Shown piece by piece: positions 59,865 to 64,000 of a stretch of DNA of 64,000 bases (positions are counted from its first letter, which is position 1; the number at the start of each line of letters is the position of its first letter). Position numbers and translations under genes: made by a program. This stretch comes from BRHc4a sp049323755 (GTDB taxonomy: Bacteria > Bacillota > Desulfotomaculia > Desulfotomaculales > Desulfocucumaceae): the NCBI GenBank assembly GCA_049323755.1, contig JBMOPE010000005.1, forward strand, positions 37,484 through 101,483, read 5' to 3'. Below the pieces are notes generated by a model. The model was not told the origin of the DNA and did no database searches. It saw only the letters and a list, made by a program, of their open reading frames with translations.

Positions 59865-60737
59865 ATGATTGATGTAAGCGGCCTGTGTTTTTCCTATCCG
59901 GGCAGTAAAGAAAAAGCCATCGACGGATTGAGCTTTTCTATTAACAAAGGAGAGATTTTTGGTTTTCTTGGCCCATCCGGCGCCGGAAAGAGCACCACAC
60001 AAAAAATTATTACAGGTATTTTGAAAAATTATGAGGGCAGCGTCAGGGTGATGGGCAGGGAGCTTCGGGATATGACGTCCGATTTTTACGAGAGGATAGG
60101 GGTTTCCTTTGAGCTTCCCAATCTGTACAGTAAATTTACAGCCCGGGAAAACCTTTCGTTTTTTCGTTCCCTGTATTCTGGAGAAACGGAGGAGCCTCAG
60201 GACCTGCTTTCAATGGTAGATCTTTCCGGCGATGCAGAAACCCGTGTATCCAATTTTTCAAAAGGTATGAAAATGCGCCTTAATTTTTGCAGGGCCTTCC
60301 TTAATAACCCCCAGATTGTTTTTCTGGATGAGCCTACCTCGGGGCTGGACCCGGTCAACGCCAAACGGATAAAGGAAATTATATTAATGAAAAAGGCAGA
60401 GGGCAAAACAATTTTTCTTACCACCCACAATATGAATGTGGCGGAGGACCTTTGTGACAGGGTGGCATTTATCGTAAACGGGGAGATTGTTCTTGTTGAC
60501 TCGCCGAGACAGCTCAAAATTGACAGGGGAAGAAGAATCCTGAGGGTGGAGTATGAGGAGCAGGAGACAATAGAGAAAGCTGATTTTGACCTGACAAATA
60601 TCGGGGAAAACGATAAATTCCTCAGGATTATCCGGGAAAAGAAAATCATTACCATGCACACACTGGAAGCTACCCTTGAAGATATATTTATTGAGGTAAC
60701 GGGATGGAGCCTGCATGAGAACACTTTCAGCCATTAA
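59865..60737 (+). CDS. ABC-2 exporter ATP-binding protein
   Basis: 290 residues. Walker A GPSGAGKSTTQKII, signature NFSKGMKMRLNF (SKGM in place of SGGQ, as in CcmA-like exporters), Walker B IVFLDEPTSGLDPV, switch histidine TTHNM. C-terminal about 70 residues are the DUF4162-like tail. Overlaps the next gene by 23 bases. Substrate unknown. Confidence 0.92.
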   Translation: MIDVSGLCFSYPGSKEKAIDGLSFSINKGEIFGFLGPSGAGKSTTQKIITGILKNYEGSVRVMGRELRDMTSDFYERIGVSFELPNLYSKFTARENLSFFRSLYSGETEEPQDLLSMVDLSGDAETRVSNFSKGMKMRLNFCRAFLNNPQIVFLDEPTSGLDPVNAKRIKEIILMKKAEGKTIFLTTHNMNVAEDLCDRVAFIVNGEIVLVDSPRQLKIDRGRRILRVEYEEQETIEKADFDLTNIGENDKFLRIIREKKIITMHTLEATLEDIFIEVTGWSLHENTFSH

Positions 60738-61419
60738 ATATGATATAAAGTTTCAGGTCAGGCATGGCTTTTACCATGCCTATCTGCTATTAACGGTGCT
60801 TTACGCTGTGGCTCTTAATATAATGCCCGAAACCTACAGGCCGGCGATGTTTTCCCTCATTATTTTTACCGACCCAAGCGTATTGGGCTTTTACTTTATC
60901 GGCGGAATAGTACTGCTGGAAAAGGGACAGAACACCCTGGAAAGCCTGTTTGTCACCCCGCTGAAGGTGAGTGAATACATCTGGGCTAAGGTTGCCTCCC
61001 TGACGATGCTTTCTCTTTTGAGCACCCTTGCTATCGCCATTTTGTCAATGGGTTTACGCATTAATTTTACTCTGCTTATAACTGGCGTTACTCTAAGTTC
61101 GATATTTTTTACCCTGTTGGGCTTTGCCCTGGTGGCACGAGCAAAGAGCCTCAATCAGTACTTTTTTTATTCGCTGCCTTTAATAATATTTACACTGCCA
61201 GCTTTGGTGTACCTGGGCTTTCCGGATACAGGCATCTTTTACATTCTTCCCGCTAAGCCGGCACTTCTTTTGATAGACGGCGCGGCAAGAGGCATAACCT
61301 TGCCTGACCTGGTTTATTCCTTTGCCGCAATGCTTGTCTGGATTGTTATAGCCTACAGGTGGGCATACCGGTGGTTTTACCGGTATACCGTTGTTGGTAT
61401 AAAAGGAGATTCCCCATGA
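60715..61419 (+). CDS. ABC-2 exporter permease, subunit 1
   Basis: 234 residues, six hydrophobic helices, with LLEKGQNTLESLFVTPLKVS typical of ABC-2 permeases just before the third helix. Start ATG lies within the ATPase gene; its stop overlaps the next start (ATGA), so the three exporter genes are translationally coupled. Confidence 0.88.
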   Translation: MRTLSAIKYDIKFQVRHGFYHAYLLLTVLYAVALNIMPETYRPAMFSLIIFTDPSVLGFYFIGGIVLLEKGQNTLESLFVTPLKVSEYIWAKVASLTMLSLLSTLAIAILSMGLRINFTLLITGVTLSSIFFTLLGFALVARAKSLNQYFFYSLPLIIFTLPALVYLGFPDTGIFYILPAKPALLLIDGAARGITLPDLVYSFAAMLVWIVIAYRWAYRWFYRYTVVGIKGDSP

Positions 61420-62138
61420 AGAAAACCTTATTGCTGTCTCTGGGGGACCTTAGGAATATAAGCAGGGACCCAATGCTTTTAATGGTATTAATAGCCCCCG
61501 TGTTAATAACAGCTCTTTTAAAGGCGGGTTTGCCTTATGCTGCTTCAATTGCATGGAATAAGCTGGCCTTTGACCTTACTGTGCACTACCCCTTTATTCT
61601 GAGTGTGTCCATATTGTTTATCCCCATGATGGTTGGGATGCTGGTTGGTTTCATTATACTGGAGGACAAGGATGACAACCTTCTGGAATACTTTGCCGTA
61701 ACACCGGTATCAAAGGCAGGATACCTTTTGTACCGTATAACCATACCAGTTGTACTGACTTTTATTTTTTCCATTTTAATGGTTCTTATTGTGGGATATG
61801 TGCCGGTTAATTACCTGCGTCTTATCCCCATCCTGCTAATTGCTTCACTGGAAGCGCCTATGATGGCTCTTTTTCTGGGGGCTTTTGCCGCCAACAGGAT
61901 TGAAGGCCTTGCTTTGTCCAAGGCTTTTGGAATTTTTCTATTGGCGCCGTTCTCCGCATACCTGGTAGAGTCTCCCTGGCAGCTGATAGCAGGTATATTT
62001 CCGCAGTACTGGGTATCCAGGATGTTTTTGGCCAGTATGGAGGCCGGCTGGCTTTATGGTATTTATACCATTACAGGACTGCTGCTTCACGCTTTTTATT
62101 TTTACCTTTTGTTAGGGCGGTTCAAGCGAAAGGTTTGA
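61416..62138 (+). CDS. ABC-2 exporter permease, subunit 2
   Basis: 240 residues from ATG 61416 (AAAGGAGAT upstream; the frame runs further back inside subunit 1). Six helices and the ILEDKDDNLLEYFAVTPVSK motif, matching subunit 1 in position, so the two form a heterodimeric channel. Confidence 0.88.
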   Translation: MKKTLLLSLGDLRNISRDPMLLMVLIAPVLITALLKAGLPYAASIAWNKLAFDLTVHYPFILSVSILFIPMMVGMLVGFIILEDKDDNLLEYFAVTPVSKAGYLLYRITIPVVLTFIFSILMVLIVGYVPVNYLRLIPILLIASLEAPMMALFLGAFAANRIEGLALSKAFGIFLLAPFSAYLVESPWQLIAGIFPQYWVSRMFLASMEAGWLYGIYTITGLLLHAFYFYLLLGRFKRKV

Positions 62139-62227
62139 TAAACAATATCGGCAGAGTTAACTTATTGCATAAAAAAGGCAGAATTAATAAATAATACTCA
62201 TGAATCAAATGCCGGGAGGTGAGTTTA

Positions 62228-62449
62228 ATGCATCGAATTATGATGAGCGAGATGGAGAAGTTGAACATACAGCAGCTTATCAGGGCTGAAGAGCTTTGTG
62301 CCAAAAAGGTTCAGACATACCTGGGGCAGACCCGTGACCCTGCCATTCATGGCATACTTCAGCAAAAGCTTGACAGGGGGCAAAGGCATATTTCATCCCT
62401 TAACAGCCTTTTACAGGAGGCTGGCCTGAACGGGGGAGCAGGCCATTAA
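62228..62449 (+). CDS. CotF-like small spore coat-type protein
   Basis: 73 residues from ATG 62228 (GGGAGG 8 bases upstream). Two helices: KLNIQQLIRAEELCAKKVQT and LQQKLDRGQRHISSLNSLLQ, of the kind seen in ferritin-like coat proteins. The partner gene follows 21 bases later. GCATAA at 62167 could be a forespore sigma -35, but this is weak. Confidence 0.65.
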   Translation: MHRIMMSEMEKLNIQQLIRAEELCAKKVQTYLGQTRDPAIHGILQQKLDRGQRHISSLNSLLQEAGLNGGAGH

Positions 62450-62470
62450 GAACAATAAGGAGTGTTATTG

Positions 62471-62869
62471 ATGAATCTCAGTGAGCGGGATATACTGATG
62501 GACCTTTTAATCGACGCAAAATATATATCAACCGGCTATCACAATGCCCTGCTGGAGTCAGCAGACGATATGGTTAGAAATACATTGGTGCAGATACATA
62601 ATGACGAGCTTGCATCACATAAAATTGTGTTTGATACAATGAATTCCCGGGGGTACTACAGGGTTCAGCCGGCAACCCCGCTGATGTCAGGGGCAGCCCT
62701 TCAGACAGGTATGCAGGGACAGCAGCAAATGAACCGGCAAATGGGTGCCAATATGGGAAACACCATGGGGAACATGATGAGTGGGACAAATACCTATCAG
62801 TATGGCAATACAGGCTATCAGGCAGGGCAGCAGCAATACGGGCAGGATTTGAACAGGAATAACTGGTAA
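62471..62869 (+). CDS. Spore coat protein, CotF family
   Basis: 132 residues from ATG 62471. Helical domain LSERDILMDLLIDAKYISTG, YHNALLESADDMVRNTLVQI, then HNDELASHKIVFDTMNSRGY, which is the CotF signature, and a flexible Gln/Met/Asn/Gly-rich tail (about 80-132) typical of coat proteins. Probably deposited in the outer spore layers. Confidence 0.9.
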   Translation: MNLSERDILMDLLIDAKYISTGYHNALLESADDMVRNTLVQIHNDELASHKIVFDTMNSRGYYRVQPATPLMSGAALQTGMQGQQQMNRQMGANMGNTMGNMMSGTNTYQYGNTGYQAGQQQYGQDLNRNNW

Positions 62870-62886
62870 TATTGAACACTCTGGAG

Positions 62887-62914
62887 CGAACCTTGACAGG
62901 TTCGTTTTCTTTTT
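62887..62914 (+). terminator. Intrinsic terminator after cotF
   Basis: CGAACC/GGTTCG, loop TTGACA, then TTTTCTTTTTATT. Confidence 0.82.
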
Positions 62915-62931
62915 ATTAAGAAAGATATAAT

Positions 62932-63882
62932 GGTGCCAGGCCCTTAACTTATTAACTTAACATTGATTGCGTAGATGCCTTCTGTTAGAATAGCGACAGG
63001 AGGTGTAATATTTTGGCAAGAGGGGCGCGACTGGAATATCCGGGAGCGCTGTATCATGTGATACAGCGGGGAAATAACAAGGAACACATATTTGAAAGAA
63101 CTGAGGATAAAGAATACTTAATAGAGCAGTTGAGGAAGTCAGTAGCGGTGGATGGCATAGAGTTATATGCCTATGCAGTTATGAGTAATCACTACCACCT
63201 TGCCCTCAGGACCTGTGTGGAGCCTCTCAGAAAAGTAATGCATCGAATAAATACCAGGTATGGCCACTATTACAACCGGGCAAATGAAAGGTCCGGCCAT
63301 GTTTTTGAGGGAAGATATAAGGCCATAACAGTGGAGAACGAAAGATACTTAATATCTTTAATAAGATATATTCACAAGAATCCCGTCAGAGCTGGGATTT
63401 GTTCTAAAATACAGGATTACCACTGGTCAAGTGACCGTTTTTACAGAATGCCGGAGAGTAGTTTTGTCGAGACTGGATTACTGTTGGACATTATATCCGG
63501 GGGCGGGCTGAGGTCAGTTCAAAAATATAACCTGTTCATGGATCAGGAAGATGACGAGCCTATAAATATAAAACTAACTTTACCGAAAAACAATGAACAG
63601 GAGAGCAGGTATCAAGCTCCCAAAAGTTATGGAGGCAAAAAACCGCTGGGCGAGATATTGGCAGAGACCGGGGTTAACCAGGAAGAAATAGAGCTGATAA
63701 AAAGAGGCTGTAGAAAGAGGAGACTTACAGCAGCCAAGGAAAAATATGCGAAAAAGGCATTTAATGAAGGATACTCTATGGGAGAAATTGCACGTTATAT
63801 TAGAGTTTCCGCAGTGGCAGTGTTTAAATATATCAACAGACTGGGCAATTCAATAAGTTAAAAAAGTTAAGGGCCTGGAGAC
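62932..63882 (+). mobile_element. RAYT element bounded by inverted repeats
   Basis: Left end GGTGCCAGGCCCTTAACTTATTAACTTAA (first 20 bases 62932-62951) and right end TAAGTTAAAAAAGTTAAGGG..CCTGGAGACC (63854-63882) are reverse complements over CCAGGCCCTTAACTT plus the inner TAACTTA. The right repeat includes the transposase stop. Classic RAYTs are single genes flanked by REP palindromes; whether the pair here moves as a unit is inferred. Confidence 0.7.
63013..63861 (+). CDS. REP-associated tyrosine transposase (RAYT, Y1/TnpA-like)
   Basis: 282 residues from TTG 63013 (AGGAGG 9 bases upstream). HUH motif in AVMSNHYHLALRT, nucleophile tyrosine region RINTRYGHYYNRANERSGHV, then FEGRYKAITVENERYLISL and YIHKNPVRAGI, all RAYT hallmarks. 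The C-terminal about 90 residues add a basic helix-turn-helix (YSMGEIARYIRVSAVAVFKY), giving the longer RAYT form. Cuts and joins single-stranded DNA at palindromes. Intact frame. Confidence 0.93.
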   Translation: MARGARLEYPGALYHVIQRGNNKEHIFERTEDKEYLIEQLRKSVAVDGIELYAYAVMSNHYHLALRTCVEPLRKVMHRINTRYGHYYNRANERSGHVFEGRYKAITVENERYLISLIRYIHKNPVRAGICSKIQDYHWSSDRFYRMPESSFVETGLLLDIISGGGLRSVQKYNLFMDQEDDEPINIKLTLPKNNEQESRYQAPKSYGGKKPLGEILAETGVNQEEIELIKRGCRKRRLTAAKEKYAKKAFNEGYSMGEIARYIRVSAVAVFKYINRLGNSIS

Positions 63883-63899
63883 CGTTTCAAATTTTGTGT

Positions 63900-63947
63900 A
63901 AACCTCCAAACAAATGATGTAAGATAAGAGCATCAGTTTGGAGGTTT
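63900..63947 (+). promoter_or_regulatory. Inverted repeat that covers the ribosome site of the next gene
   Basis: Perfect 12-bp arms AAACCTCCAAAC (63900-63911) and GTTTGGAGGTTT (63936-63947), 24-base loop. The right arm contains the GGAGG of the gene starting at 63952. Either a translation-blocking hairpin or part of an insertion-sequence end. Confidence 0.6.
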
Positions 63948-63951
63948 ATTT

Positions 63952-64000
63952 ATGGCCAAAAGGAAGATCAGTCCAGAAAGAAGGGCGCAACGGAAAAAAC
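63952..64000 (+). CDS. Start of an unidentified gene (cut by right edge)
   Basis: ATG 63952 with GGAGG 7 bases upstream opens MAKRKISPERRAQRKK, 16 residues, very basic, then the window ends. A transposase is possible because the sequence GAGACCGTTTCAAATTTTGT just upstream (63878-63897) looks like an IS end, but too little is visible. Confidence 0.45.
   Translation, partial: MAKRKISPERRAQRKK

Overview
The window looks like part of the chromosome of an endospore-forming, probably anaerobic Firmicute of the Desulfotomaculum/Pelotomaculum (Peptococcaceae) type. This is inferred from sporulation genes (spo0F-like, spoIIP, yqxA-like, CotF-like coat genes), the Bacillus/Clostridium gene order rpsT..spoIIP-yqxA-lepA-hemW-hrcA-grpE-dnaK-dnaJ-prmA-rsmE-mtaB-hit-rpsU, an archaeal-like (group III) chaperonin inside the hrcA operon, and frequent TTG/GTG starts with strong Shine-Dalgarno sites. 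A run of 100 N at 35938-36037 marks a scaffold join.

Region 1 (1-7.8 kb) is a nitrogen-assimilation block: 3' part of gltB, gltD, an ANTAR-domain response regulator, and two near-identical type I-alpha glutamine synthetases. A third glutamine synthetase of the longer beta-like type lies at 23 kb. The ANTAR regulator gene and all three glnA genes have leaders with the ANTAR-target layout: hairpin P1, hairpin P2 with a hexanucleotide loop having A1 and G4, and an intrinsic terminator whose 5' arm overlaps P2. This reads as one self-regulating antitermination regulon.

Region 2 (8-19 kb) holds lpdA-lipB-lipoyl-carrier protein, ilvH, a MazE/MazF-type toxin-antitoxin pair, a C26 amidotransferase, an amidohydrolase, a Spo0F-like regulator with a candidate sigma-H promoter, a divergent holA/thiamine-binding protein/rpsT group, a small membrane protein, an MBL hydrolase and spoIIP. 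Region 3 (19-43 kb) is the conserved translation and heat-shock run, with glnA3, a catalytically degenerate CD-NTase-like protein and the group III chaperonin inserted. It continues into nfeD, def, floA, a nitrilase-family hydrolase and an azoreductase. Region 4 (44-57 kb) has a YchF-type GTPase, then a minus-strand DegS/DegU pair followed by a complete Tad (Flp) pilus operon. Region 5 (57.5-64 kb) has an L,D-transpeptidase, hflX, an ABC-2 exporter, two coat-type genes, a RAYT transposase between inverted repeats, and the start of another gene.

Intergenic DNA is unusually rich in repeats. Family A: elements of about 290 bp with CCACAGAG/CTCTGTGG arms. Family B: AATTCC/ATTAGG elements placed right after stop codons, often ending in a terminator. 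Family C: two inverted copies of a symmetrical GGTCGGAG array sharing an identical 42-bp core. Family D: two copies of a roughly 230-nt element whose helices covary. Family E: 127-bp tandem units, also with covarying helices, that flank and probably caused the assembly gap. The strongest candidates for little-described biology are the ANTAR/gln regulon, the dead CD-NTase-like protein, and families C, D and E.
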